Source of the DNA: Folioceros fuciformis
Lineage: Eukaryota > Anthocerotophyta > Anthocerotopsida > Anthocerotales
Direction: 5' to 3'
DNA: 64,000 bases
Assembly (NCBI GenBank): GCA_049999805.1
Contig: JBNGIO010005634.1
Coordinates: 1-64,000, forward strand
A model generated the notes under the pieces. It saw nothing but the letters and a program-made list of their open reading frames with translations, did no database searches and was not told the DNA's origin. The position numbers were made by a program, and so were the translations under genes. Position 1 is the stretch's first letter. Each line of letters begins with the position of its first letter. This document shows positions 24,661 to 35,219 of this stretch, piece by piece.

Positions 24661-25984
24661 TTAAGCGCGACTCATATAAGTTCCTGTCCGTGTATCCACC
24701 ATGATAACGTCGCCAGTATTTACGAACAGCGGCACTGTAACAACTGCTCCTGTATCGACAGTAGCAGGTTTTGATCCTCCTGTGGACATGGGCACCCGAT
24801 TAGTGACTGGCTCTGCAGAACAGTAAACCTATTCTGCCAAAAATACCTGCCATAACTTTACCTTGGGCTGTGTCTCCCTTCAGGCCTGGATCGGTTTGAG
24901 TTACAGTCAATTTGACTGTGATAGGAAGCTCCACGTCTATTACCTGGAAGCGGGCAACACGGGGTTAATGAAGGGAAAATTGCTACTCGAAGCAGTTAAC
25001 AGCAACTAAGCGCTTTACATACTCGGCCGTTCCAGGAAAGGACTGCACATTCCATTCCCTCCTTCAAAAATTTGGTTTTGTCGGCAAGATCAGAGAGACT
25101 GAGCCTGGCCTCTTCATAGGAAGTCTGCGGAATTCACCATCCATCAGTTTCACAACGGGAATATGCCTGTTTCCAGCGGTGGAACTGAAAGATACTGTAT
25201 CAAAGAGTTCAAAGACCTTGCCAGGCAGCTCACCATGTCCATGAAGACATACTGATCGCCATCCACGTAGGTGAATTGCTTGAACTCTTTGACGACGTTG
25301 GCTTCGTCGACCTGGGGACAAATGGACAAATTGTAGCCTACAATGGAGCGGCAAAGAACAAGGCATCTCCAAGGCGGGCGGAGAAAGGACCAGACCATAC
25401 CGATTCCCCAGCTCTAAAGGTTCTCTCCACCGTGTTTCCCGTGATGTAGTTCCGCAGTTTGGTCCGCACAAAAGCGGCACCCTTTCCAGGCTTGACATGG
25501 AGAAATTCTGCCACATTATCACAATCTCAACGCACTAGCAAGAGGAAGCAGAAGGTGAAGCGAAGCGGCCGAACAGCTGGCAGAAACGGACCTTGCACGC
25601 GCCACGGAGCGTTGTCCAACTCAATATTAGTCCCAGGCCTGAAATCGTTGCTGGATATGGCAAAGATCTCTGCATGTCAAGCTGCATTTCCATCAGAAGT
25701 GACAACGCCATTCCGTCCCTCCACTGTTCAAACTTGCGACGATCAATGTGCATCAGGCAAACTTTCAGGTCTGGATAGCAAAAAACTTTGTTCTTACCGA
25801 AACTGGAGGGCGTGTAGCAGGGTCGGATATCTGCCGCGATCCTCAGCCTTGTGCCGCTGAATCCAGTTCTCAGAAGACAAGGAGGAGCGCAGGACGATGC
25901 AGAGGCTGAGGCCGATGACGCCGAGGCCAGGACTGTGCTGCAGCTGGCCACAGGCCTCCCGCACGGAGCCACTGTGCACGCCAT
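24661..25984 (-). CDS. elongation factor P, plastid-targeted
   Basis: Seven exons (25984-25798, 25669-25592, 25507-25401, 25311-25234, 25124-25023, 24943-24862, 24779-24661) join in frame to 250 aa. Residues 1 to about 62 form a Ser/Ala/Cys-rich transit peptide. The mature part has the three EF-P domains: KOW-like with the tip lysine region [16 protein letters not shown], the OB domain from [20 protein letters not shown], and the C-terminal OB domain with [23 protein letters not shown] relieves ribosome stalling at polyproline. Of cyanobacterial type, it acts in the plastid. An insertion before the last domain end ([12 protein letters not shown]) is normal for the family. Confidence 0.94.
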
Positions 25985-27298
25985 AGCTTCCCTTACTGTA
26001 GGGCTTTGCAGAGGTTTTGTGACTCGGTACAGATTGTCTACTTCAAGATCTCTTAGAAAGCCCTAAAAGGCAAGCTTAGTTCTCCGGGATAGAAGGAAAC
26101 GAGCTTCTTACTCCCTCCTGTGATCGCCTCGCTGTTGGCTGCCAGGGCCAGGGTCAAGACTTAGAGGAAGGTATCAAGGTGTTGCACAGGCGGTGCCGGA
26201 TGCCATGGTATCGCACTCGCATACCTCAGTCAGCTCCGCGTCAAGGTTCTCCAAGTTTTGGTTGTGCCGTGGGAAGTCCACAAAACAGCGTGGTGTGTCA
26301 CAAGGTACATCATCTATCAACGTTTGAATCATGGATGTGAGACACCGCTTGGAGATGCATCATCCCCCGTGGCCTTCTGCTGGGACTGTGTCTGCGTGGC
26401 TTGCGACTCAGCCACAATTCCAGAGTGGCTCCAGGTCTGCGGAACAGTAAGGAGAACCCAGTAGTTGCGCTATGGCCGTTGTCGGGCAGACGGCACGGAT
26501 TCTTCGTGGCCAGCAGAGGGTGCGTATCACCATGGCAATACTGCCAAGGCAGCGTCGGAGGTGAAGCCGTAAAGCAAGAGCAATAGAAACTGGCAAGGCT
26601 GTAGCCTGCCATGGCAGGCTACAGCCAGGAGCCACACAGGGACTACCTCTGCCACAATCACCTTCCTCCTCTGTTTTGCCGGTTTGCTTTGCGCATCTGT
26701 CTGTTGCGAACATACTCTGGCGCTTCCTTTTTCGAGATGTAACAGAAACCAATTGCCTGCAAGGCGATTACTGAACCCTTGAAGCTCCATTTTCTATTTG
26801 CATGCATCTGGTGCGGAATTTGTCGAATCCGGCACTGGCAAAGGATGCCGTAAGGAGGGGAAGGGAAGGATGATACTGAACAGGGGCAACTGTCCAGCTG
26901 CTACCGGTTGAACTAAATGGCGAGAACCAGAGGTCAGTGGACGATGACCAACAGGAAGGAGGCCTCGTCACAGCGATGGATAACGGATGAAAAAGGGACT
27001 TGATTTTTGAACTCTCCCCTCCAACTACAGTAGTACCAGACCGGAAACTGCCTGACCTCCTTGGAAGTGCTGCTCGAATTAATTATGTTACTCGTTTATT
27101 GTTCTGAAATAATTGGTTTCGTTTGTTTTTAAACCTGTCGGTCGGCCTCGAAAGGGCTTGGCTTGGCTCGTCGGTCACCCCTAAGAAATGTTTGATGGCG
27201 CTAAAATAAAGCCTTAAATCTTTAGTCGCCCTGACGAAAGGAATTTGGATGTGCGGCCTCACCATTTGTGGGACGCACTACACGCGATTTGTGGCAAC
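25985..27298. other. intergenic region between divergent EF-P and RRP44 genes
   Basis: 1.3 kb containing both promoters. It includes a perfect 30-bp palindrome at 26597-26626. Several short open frames were examined and none shows a recognisable family. Confidence 0.45.
26597..26626. repeat. perfect 30-bp palindrome
   Basis: Two 15-base arms (GGCTGTAGCCTGCCA and its complement) abut with no spacer. It could form a cruciform or mark a foldback element. Confidence 0.88.
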
Positions 27299-30172
27299 AT
27301 GCTGCAGAACAAGTCTTTCACGAGGAAGACCCGGAGAGGCAAGGTGCTGAAAGTAGTCCGGGAGCATTATCTGAGAGATGACATATGGTGCGGAGCTGTC
27401 TTTTGTGAGGACTGCGACACGACTTCTGCTTGTTTGCGGAAGTCGCCGGAGCAGATAGTGGTGATTGATACCAACGTTGCTCTCCATCAGATCGACCTGC
27501 TGGAGAATCCTGGGATAGGTAACGTGGTGGTACTGTCGGTGGTTTTGGAGGAGGTGAAGAACAAGAATATCAGTGTCTACAATCGACTGAGGGCTATTTG
27601 CAGCAACCCGGAGCGGCGGTTTTTTGTGTTTGCAAATGAGCATCATAGGGATACCTTTGTCACGGGGAGGGATGGGGAGAGCCCGAACGATCGGAATGAC
27701 AGGGCAATTCGCGTTGCAAGTGCGTGGTATCAGGCGCACTTAGAGGGGGCTAGGGTTTTGCTAGTCACTAACGATGCAGAGAATCGGAGGAGAGCGAGTG
27801 AGGAGGGAGTGCGTGCGGAGACTGTACAGTCGTTTGTGCAGTCGCTTGGGCAGCCTGAGCTCCTGGATTTGGTGGCTCAAGCGAAAAATGAGGATGTGGA
27901 CGATGTGGAAGATGCTCGAGCGTTCAAGAGGACGAGGATATATGCAGACCACAAGCCTATGTCTGAGATCACGGCAGGTCTGCATACTGGTCTCTATCAC
28001 CAGGGTAAACTGAGAGTTAATAGGTATAACTCGTACTCGGCTTCAGTGACGGTGGACTCTGTTGGTGCTGATGTTCTTGTGAATGGGCGAGTGGACATGA
28101 ATCGGGCATTCGATGGTGACGTAGTGGCTGTGGAGTTGCTGCCTGAGAGTCAGTGGAGTGATGGCATCTCGAACAAGATCATGGAAGAGGAGGAGGAAGG
28201 GGCAGAAGATGCTGTCAGTTTGGTCCCGGCTACTGCAGAAGATGCACCTGAGGCTGCTGAAATATTAGCTGAGCCTGTGCCAAAGGATGGTTCTGGCCCC
28301 GGCAAACCCTGTGGTCGTGTTGTAGGTATTATCAAGCGTAATTGGCGAAGTTATTGCGGATCATTGCAAGCACCCCGGGCTGGTGAGGGTGGGGGATCCA
28401 CAAGTGCGTTGTTCATTGCCACGGATAAGAGGATACCCAAGATCCGGATACAGACAAGGCAGCTTTCTAATCTGATATCGAAGCGGTTAATGGTGTCTGT
28501 GGACTTTTGGGAGCCAACATCTCTCTATCCTTCGGGTCACTACATCAAGACGCTCGGGGACATTGGAGATCGTGCTACTGAAAGTGACATATTGCTGATA
28601 GAAAATGACATCAATACCAGGCCATTTTCAGCACAGGTGATGGCTTGTGTTCCGAAGTCTCCCTGGGTCATGCCGCAAGAGGAGCTTAGAAATGTACATC
28701 GTGAGGATTTTCGCCAGCGTCGGATTTTCAGTGTCGACCCCCCCGGATGTACAGATATAGATGATGCCTTGAGTTGCACCCTTCTTCCGTCTGGAAATTA
28801 TGAGGTTGGTGTCCACATTGCAGATGTCACGACGTTTGTCCATCCTGGCACCCCGCTAGATGATGAGGCAGCAGAACGTGGCACTTCTACTTACTTGGTG
28901 GAGCGGCGTATAAACATGCTTCCGAAGGAGCTGACAGAAGACGCTTGCTCCCTTAGAGCAGACGTGGAGCGGCTGGCATTTTCTGTGTTGTGGGAAATGA
29001 CTCCTGATGCAGATGTGATTTCTACCCGTTTCACCAAAAGCATAATCAAGTCTTGTGCAGCCTTCACATATGCTGAAGCGCAGGCACGTATAGATGACAC
29101 CCAGATGGAAGACCCATTGACAACTGATCTTCGCCACATGAATGGGCTTGCAAAGGTCATGAGAGCCAGGAGAATAGAGCGTGGAGCCTTGACTCTGGCA
29201 TCGCCGGAGGTGAAGTTTGATATTGACACAGAGACTCATAATCCTTTGGATGTAGCAATGTACCAAGTGAGGGAAACCAACCAGATGGTCGAAGAGTTCA
29301 TGCTTGCTGCGAACGTATCAGTAGCTCAGAAGATTCTGAAGCATTTCCCCTTCTGTTCTTTACTGAGGCGGCATCAGATCCCAACTCCCAAGATGCTGGA
29401 ACCTTTAGTGCGAACAGCAGCAGCCGTGGGTGTGGAGTTGGACATCACCTCTTCCAGGTCTCTTGCTGATTCTCTGGACAGAGCCGTAGGAGTTGATCCA
29501 TACTTCAACAAACTGATCAGGATTCTGGCAACACGCTGCATGACCCAGGCGTTGTATTTCAGCAGCGGGAATGTCTCTGAACCCGAGTTCCACCACTATG
29601 GCCTGGCTGCCCCTCTTTACACCCATTTCACTTCCCCCATCAGGAGATATGCGGATGTTATCGTCCATAGGTTACTTGCAGCTGCCTTGGGATTGTGCAG
29701 CCTTCCTGCTTCTTTGCAGGACAAAAAATCCCTTACAGACATCTGCGACATCCTCAATTACCGGCACCGAAATGCCCAAGTGGCAGGTCGAGCTTCCGTC
29801 GAGCTCCATACTCTCATCTTCTTCAAAGAAAGGCCCACAGACACGGAGGCAAGGATTGTGAAAATCCAGTCCAACGGCCTCATTGTGTTCGTGCCTAAAT
29901 ATGGCATTGAGGGCCCAGTCCACTTCGAGGGCAAAGAGGAAAACTCAAGCAGAATCACCTCTGCCAAAACCAAGGTACGAGACCTTCCTCCTCAGAACAA
30001 AGAGCCCTCGCTCGGTTGGGTTGTGAACGAGAAGACCCAGACTGTGTCGTCCACTGGGAGCTCGGTTCTGTACAGAATATTGGATAAAGTATTCGTCCAC
30101 ATCGAAGTCGTAGAACCCCAACCTAGCCGAAGAAAACTACAGCTCACACTTATTCCTGAGTTGCCCTCTTAG
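27299..30172 (+). CDS. RRP44: exosome catalytic subunit RRP44/DIS3
   Basis: A single uninterrupted frame of 957 aa. The start at 27299 is chosen because plant orthologues begin with a short ML-K-SF-RKT segment; codons before it in this frame have no ATG. Order: N-terminal cysteine-containing CR3-like segment, PIN endonuclease domain (about 65-210; acidic residues in VIDTNVALHQIDLL, NDRAIRVA and LLVTNDAENR), cold-shock domains, the RNB exonuclease domain (about 475-800; catalytic aspartates in DPPGCTDIDDALSC), and a C-terminal S1 domain. The PIN domain identifies RRP44/DIS3 rather than the DIS3L2/SOV type. The protein does 3'-5' RNA decay and processing in the nuclear and cytosolic exosome. 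The lack of introns is notable. Confidence 0.95.
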   Translation: MLQNKSFTRKTRRGKVLKVVREHYLRDDIWCGAVFCEDCDTTSACLRKSPEQIVVIDTNVALHQIDLLENPGIGNVVVLSVVLEEVKNKNISVYNRLRAICSNPERRFFVFANEHHRDTFVTGRDGESPNDRNDRAIRVASAWYQAHLEGARVLLVTNDAENRRRASEEGVRAETVQSFVQSLGQPELLDLVAQAKNEDVDDVEDARAFKRTRIYADHKPMSEITAGLHTGLYHQGKLRVNRYNSYSASVTVDSVGADVLVNGRVDMNRAFDGDVVAVELLPESQWSDGISNKIMEEEEEGAEDAVSLVPATAEDAPEAAEILAEPVPKDGSGPGKPCGRVVGIIKRNWRSYCGSLQAPRAGEGGGSTSALFIATDKRIPKIRIQTRQLSNLISKRLMVSVDFWEPTSLYPSGHYIKTLGDIGDRATESDILLIENDINTRPFSAQVMACVPKSPWVMPQEELRNVHREDFRQRRIFSVDPPGCTDIDDALSCTLLPSGNYEVGVHIADVTTFVHPGTPLDDEAAERGTSTYLVERRINMLPKELTEDACSLRADVERLAFSVLWEMTPDADVISTRFTKSIIKSCAAFTYAEAQARIDDTQMEDPLTTDLRHMNGLAKVMRARRIERGALTLASPEVKFDIDTETHNPLDVAMYQVRETNQMVEEFMLAANVSVAQKILKHFPFCSLLRRHQIPTPKMLEPLVRTAAAVGVELDITSSRSLADSLDRAVGVDPYFNKLIRILATRCMTQALYFSSGNVSEPEFHHYGLAAPLYTHFTSPIRRYADVIVHRLLAAALGLCSLPASLQDKKSLTDICDILNYRHRNAQVAGRASVELHTLIFFKERPTDTEARIVKIQSNGLIVFVPKYGIEGPVHFEGKEENSSRITSAKTKVRDLPPQNKEPSLGWVVNEKTQTVSSTGSSVLYRILDKVFVHIEVVEPQPSRRKLQLTLIPELPS

Positions 30173-30991
30173 CCTTGAAACACTGCCCCTGTTCAGTTTT
30201 TGTCATAACATCTACTTTGAATAAACTCTAAGCCTCTCTCTAATGTGTACGCGTGTGTCCGGCATTAGGTGAACTAGGTTGTTGGGAACAGTTATTGTTG
30301 CAGGACCTTCCACACCGACAAAAGACCAGACGGTGAAGCACTAGGCTCCGTCGCGTCTTCATCACTGCCCTGTGCACAATACGGAAGGTGCATTCACCGC
30401 CTTCAGGAAGGGACCTTCACCGTTTTCATCAATGCCCTATAAATGGCTGCTCTGTGCCGAGAGTAGGAGCGTTCCAATGAATCACCCAAAACCGCAGATG
30501 GCCCCACCACTCGGGCAACCTCCACCGGGCTGTTTCGTATGCGACCGGGCTGTTTCGTATGCGACCGGGCTGTTTCGTATGCGACCGGGCTGTTTCGTAT
30601 GCGATCGGTGTGTTGTATCCGTATGTGGAGAATGCCATCGAAGCTTGCAAATGGATACCCGATGGCCATTAAGGCCGGCACGTGTGTCCGCACGGCCCTC
30701 CACGGCCGCTAGATGTACCTCTATGTTCTTGCCCATGACCATTGCATGGTCAGTCATGCAGCATCGAACTTCGAACTTGTGGTCACAAGTGTTCTCAACG
30801 CCTGTGCTCGTGCCCCACAGACCAAAAAAAACTCTGGAGTTCCTATCCGTTTACACCGGTCGTTGTTATCCGTTTACACGCTACTAAAAATATTTGTTTA
30901 AGGTTACCAGTGCACCTTCAGGCCCGTCCCGGACAAAAGCCGTGCGGTAGGCCAGAGGAGGCGCAAGCGGGTAGAAGTCACAGTGAGCCTG
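30173..30991. other. RRP44 3' flank with a short tandem repeat
   Basis: Includes the tandem repeat at 30523-30610. No gene is supported. Confidence 0.45.
30523..30610. repeat. 20-bp tandem repeat, four copies
   Basis: Four consecutive perfect copies of ACCGGGCTGTTTCGTATGCG; the fifth is decayed. Non-coding. Confidence 0.92.
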
Positions 30992-31084
30992 TTAGGCCCG
31001 TTTCACAAGCCTGGTATAAATCCTTACACACCTCATGTGATTGGAGGGTCAATTTGTACCCGGTTCACAAGGACTAAATAACCC

Positions 31085-31184
31085 NNNNNNNNNNNNNNNN
31101 NNNNNNNNNNNNNNNNNNNNNNNNNNNNNNNNNNNNNNNNNNNNNNNNNNNNNNNNNNNNNNNNNNNNNNNNNNNNNNNNNNNN
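31085..31184. other. assembly gap, 100 N
   Basis: The same 18 bases (ACAAGGACTAAATAACCC) stand at both edges (31067-31084 and 31185-31202), so the two contigs probably overlap and the gap may hold no missing sequence. Confidence 0.9.
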
Positions 31185-31244
31185 ACAAGGACTAAATAAC
31201 CCACCCCCGGCCCTTACGTGGATGCCACGGCAGGGTGTTTTTCG

Positions 31245-31287
31245 ATGTCAGAAAACACCGGCCAAGTTCGCCAGTGTTTTCTGACAT
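31245..31287. repeat. hairpin-forming inverted repeat
   Basis: Arms ATGTCAGAAAACAC (31245-31258) and its exact complement (31274-31287) enclose a 15-base loop. It lies subterminally inside the Harbinger element. Confidence 0.8.
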
Positions 31288-31429
31288 TTATTATGTACCT
31301 TGCATGGACCAATGGCATAAAAGGTCAATGCTTATTTTTATGAGTTTTTTTACTGTAATGTTATCCAACTTGTAAGAAAGGGTGCTTACAAAACTAGCAG
31401 CCCAAGGTATGTGAAGGCCGCTCTCGAGA

Positions 31430-31690
31430 GCGGATAGGAGGAGAGTGCCCGCTTCGACAGGAGGAGAGTGTCTGCCTGACAGGAGGAGAGTGTCTGCCTG
31501 ACAGGAGGAGAGTGTCTGCCTGGACAGGAGGAGAGTGCCCCCTTCGACAGGAGGAGAGTGTCTACCTGGACAGGAGGAGAGTGCCCCCTTCGACAGGAGG
31601 AGAGTGTCTGCCTGGACAGGAGGAGAGTGTCCGCCTGGACAGGAGGAGAGTGCCCGCCTTTGAGCCGCAGAGGAGAGTGCCCGCCATTCA
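31430..31690. repeat. GACAGGAGGAGAGTG minisatellite
   Basis: About ten units of 22-25 bp with a constant ACAGGAGGAGAGTG core and variable TCTGCCTG or CCCCCTTC parts. Its last units (TGAGCCGCAGAGGAGAGTGC) resemble a sequence at 32601-32626 after the helicase fragment. Confidence 0.85.
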
Positions 31691-31752
31691 GCTGTGGAGG
31701 AGAATTTCTCCTTATGCGTGCCATCTGCATGATTGTGTAGGTAATCAACTAC

Positions 31753-32643
31753 GATTTGCTAGCTGATACAGCAGGGTATATTCATCGCGTAGGTCGGACA
31801 TGGAGAGCAAGACAAAGTGGTGTTGCTATCACGCTGGTGAGTGCCTGCATTGGAGCTTCAGTGCTGCTCTCAATGCTTGTCATGCAAAACTTCCTCACAG
31901 CATATGATGAATTTGGTAGGTTGGACCCAAAGATGAAGAGTTGTGGAATGAGATCCAATCAGCATTGAAAGGTGTGGAGGAGGTCGGCAATGAAGGGAAG
32001 CCTATCTTGGAGTATCCCCTGCTGACAAACGCTGTCGTTGCATCTTTGAGATATAGGGCTGAGGTGAAAATCATAACCGTTTTTGTTGTGGCTAGTGACA
32101 TTATTGGCCTTTCTCACGGAGTTGCATATGTCATTCTGATGTAGCTCTTGCATTTCCACGATGTTGCTTGGAAGATCACTACGTTTGTTATGAAAGAAGC
32201 ACGAGTGAAGGAATTATTCATCGAGATCCTGAATTCAGAGAGGTAGGTTGCGAAACTTTCTACAGTGCTGCCGTTCCTTCTCAAATCAACCAGTGCAGTA
32301 GAATTGATGTTGTGTTATGTGCAGGTTGAAGGCTCATTTTGAGGACAATCCTAAGGATATGGGTGAGTCTCGGCAGGAAGCTAAGCTTGTGTTGGACTAG
32401 GAAAGCATGGGCTAATAAGATTACTTGCAAGGGTCTTGCAGAACTGTTACAGCACGACAAGGTGCTGAGTAAGGAAGCACCCGCTCAGCATCTTTCAACT
32501 ATGCAGGAGTATCTACAAGACCTAGTGGTCGAGGCTGCTAGTAGATCTCTGAAGCTGGCTGATGAAGCTATCGGTCAAGCCAAACAGCGCTACACCGCCG
32601 TTGAGCCGCGCAGAAGAGTGCCCACCGAAGAGCCGAGTCCTTG
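31753..32643 (+). pseudogene. 3' part of a DDX56/RH16-type DEAD-box RNA helicase gene
   Basis: Exons read in order: to 31836 (GYIHRVGRT, helicase motif VI), 31920-32063 (EYPLLTNAVVASLRYRAE), about 32160-32242 (EARVKELFIEILNSE), 32325-32362 (RLKAHFEDNPKD) and 32442 onward (LLQHDKVLSKEAPAQHLS). These match the C-terminal region of plant RH16/DDX56 nucleolar helicases involved in large-subunit ribosome assembly. GT-AG introns are kept, so it came as genomic DNA, not through mRNA. One acceptor is altered (CCACG before GATGTTGC). The motifs I-V part is missing, motif VI has RTWRARQ where RTARAG is expected, and the tail runs into repeat-like sequence. It lies inside the Harbinger element. Confidence 0.8.
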
Positions 32644-32842
32644 ACTTCGTGCGTGCTGTGGTTAGGGATCTGCCCATCGTCGCCACGTGCTTGCAGCCTT
32701 GCTGTGAGGTAATTCCAAGGTATTCAGTGGTAATGGAATTTTTGGATGGCATAACGAGCTCTCTAAAGTTTCTGGCTGACCTTGGCTTGACATAACAAGC
32801 TCTCTATCTCAACACGTTTGGCAGGTTTCTAGGCTTTTAGGT

Positions 32843-33785
32843 TTGGCTATGGCTGGGCAACAAGGTCATGGGGATGAGTCTTCACTACAAAGACGGCCTT
32901 CCCAAACTTTTTCAAGTTCTCCATTTGGCTTAGGAGGGGAGTCGACAATTCAAAGCTACAGATTTGAACAGTCCTCTGAGACATGGAGCCAACCTCCAAG
33001 TCAACAAATATCACAAGGATGCTCCCCTCATGAGCAGCAAGCATTCTCAATGCCTCTGCTTGGAAGTGTCATGCTAGGCTCTGGTTTCAAACGGCCTACA
33101 CCAAGCAATGTCATTGACCTAGAAACTGGTCATGAGGTTCCAATTTCACAGGACACTGGCACAGGGTCAAAGAAGCGTAGGGGGAAAAGCAAAAAACACT
33201 TGGAACTTGAAGGGGAGGATCAAGTTCGAAGGACAAGTGGTGGAAGGGGTCCACAATGGACTAAATACAATACCATCCACTTGATCCACCGTAGAGGTTC
33301 TATGGAGGAGGATTTCAATAAAGCACCCAAGCAAGGTATCGACGTGTGGAACAAGCTCTATACGAGATTGTGTGCGGTCTGCCCGGATTTCAACAAGGAT
33401 TCTGAGGCATGTCGTTAGAAGCACAAGAGCCTTATGAAGGATTACAGGAAGGACAAAGCCGAGAACGAGGCAAGTGGGCATGGAAGGTTTGATAAATGTA
33501 AGTTTTTTTATCTCATGGATGAATACCATGGTAAACGTCTTATGGTCAATTGCCATGCACATGCCAGCTCCCTTCCTAGGACATTTGCTATGCCCGAGAG
33601 GCTCTATGGACTCTACTATGGGCTCTACTTTTTTGGATGTCACAGATGGTTTGGAGAGTGAACCTAAGCCACCACCAGATGATGAGCCCATACACCAGGA
33701 ATCAAATGGTCAAGCCCCGTTAACAGGTGGCCAAAAAAAGAACAAGGCAAGAAAGAGAGACCCAAGTCTGGCAACTATGGAGTAG
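32843..33785 (+). pseudogene. Harbinger-associated SANT/Myb-like DNA-binding ORF, broken
   Basis: A first frame to 33418 (about 190 aa) has a Ser/Gln-rich N-terminus, a basic KKRRGKSKK stretch and a trihelix/SANT-like segment (WTKYNTIHLIHRRGSMEEDF). It meets an in-frame TAG (33416) just where such domains continue with a C-R-N-K-W-type motif, and the frame then goes on (KSLMKDYRKDKAENEASGHG). A Lys-rich tail is in another frame to 33785. PIF/Harbinger elements carry such a partner protein that helps the transposase enter the nucleus and bind ends. An intron instead of lesions is possible for the second break. Confidence 0.65.
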
Positions 33786-33789
33786 ATGG

Positions 33790-34335
33790 CTAAGCACACA
33801 GAATGTTTATTACAAGAGTACAAGGCAATTGAAGCGCAGAAGTTGACTTTACTCTAATCCATGAACGACGCACTTGGCAACTTGGCAACATACTTGATGC
33901 ACAAACAGAACACATGAGCTAGTTTTGGTAGAATTTGCATTTCTAGTTTCTATTGTTCACCTTCGGTCTTAGACTTTGAGCCAAGGGCTGGTTTTGGAAA
34001 TTTAAGTGTTTTAGTTTTTATTGTTCACCTTCATTCTCCGTCTTAGACTCTAGACCCAAAACCTCGTTTGCCCGTCATTTCAAGCGCAATTCATACAAGC
34101 TTTTGGCTAAAGCCCTCCAACGTGCTACACCTTGTCTATAACCAGCCCTTGCATATGGGTTTTGGTCTCCACCGTCGGCATGGTCTTTCACATTCACCAT
34201 ATTTCGTCTTTGCCCATGCTTATCATATGCATTGTTGATTTCATACAATGACTCTACAGCTGCCCTTAAAGCTTCTCGTTGCAGTGGAGTCCGCCATTGA
34301 TGATTGCTGGAAGCGGATCTTTGAAGTTCAAGAGT
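33790..34335. other. non-coding interval between the convergent Harbinger ORFs
   Basis: About 550 bp. A minus-strand stretch at 34070-34330 could be a decayed C-terminal exon, but I cannot support it. Confidence 0.4.
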
Positions 34336-34338
34336 AGC

Positions 34339-35219
34339 TTAATTGAACCATTCATCCTTAAATCCATCATTATGCTCCACACACATGTTATGCAATACTA
34401 AGCATGCACTAACAACAGAAGGCACATTTTTCAACTTCATATCATTTCTCTTTAGCAAAATACGAAACCTATATTTCAACATGCCGTATGTCCTTTCCAC
34501 CACCATTTGAGTACTAGATTGAATAAAATTCCAATTGGCTTCCTCCGGTGTAAATCCATCTTCATGCCTACAGAATGGAGTTAATAGATGTCCTTGAGGC
34601 CAATAACCTGCATCTCCCACTAAGGCAAACTCATCTAGTATACCTGTTGCACATCTCTTTCCAATTTCCGACCGCTCCCACAAGTTCCAATCATTCATGC
34701 TACCTGCCCAACCGAAATCATAATCCCAAACCATTCCTTTTGCATTCACTACTAATTGAAGCAAGCAACTATGAAACCCCTTCCTACAATAATACTCAGC
34801 ATGGTACTCTTTTGGTGCTATGATGGGAATATGGCTACCATCTACTGCTCCTATAACATAAGGAATTCCTCTCAATGCCTCAAACTTAGTTGCATACATC
34901 TCCATCTTATTTTTAGATGGCCATTAGATATACACATCATGCAAGATAGCCCTAGGAGCATTGCAAAATTGTAATACGATACCTTGAACAGTAGATGTAC
35001 CATACCCATACAGGTCAGCAGGTCAGCAATAGTGGACAACCTATCCCCACCAGCCAAGCGCATTAAACTAATGGATACTCGAGCATCCACTAGGACTGCA
35101 TCTCTAGTAATTATATGTTGTTTTTGAAGTATAGGTGCCAACTTCATACAAATAAAGTCAAAGGTAGGTCTACTTAAACACATCCTGTTCTTGAACAACT
35201 CTACAGTGTATGTCCCCAT
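34339..35219 (-). pseudogene. PIF/Harbinger DDE transposase, frameshifted
   Basis: The N-terminal part (35219 to about 35020) has the HTH region (LSRPTFDFICMKLAPILQ, RLAGGDRLSTIADL). The catalytic part (34905-34339) shows a DDE_Tnp_4 domain with acidic residues in GAVDGSHIPI, LVGDAGY and VERTYGMLKYRFR. Between them an 8-bp tandem duplication (CTGACCTG twice, about 35017-35032) shifts the frame, and a TAA lies at about 34925 in the restored frame. The transposase would excise and insert the element at TWA sites. A further minus-strand piece at 35224-35457 may be its 5' end. Confidence 0.85.

Noticed and set aside
32843-33418. Independent trihelix transcription factor gene
   Set aside because: It lies inside the Harbinger TIRs, convergent to the transposase and with an in-frame stop, as expected for the element's own partner ORF.
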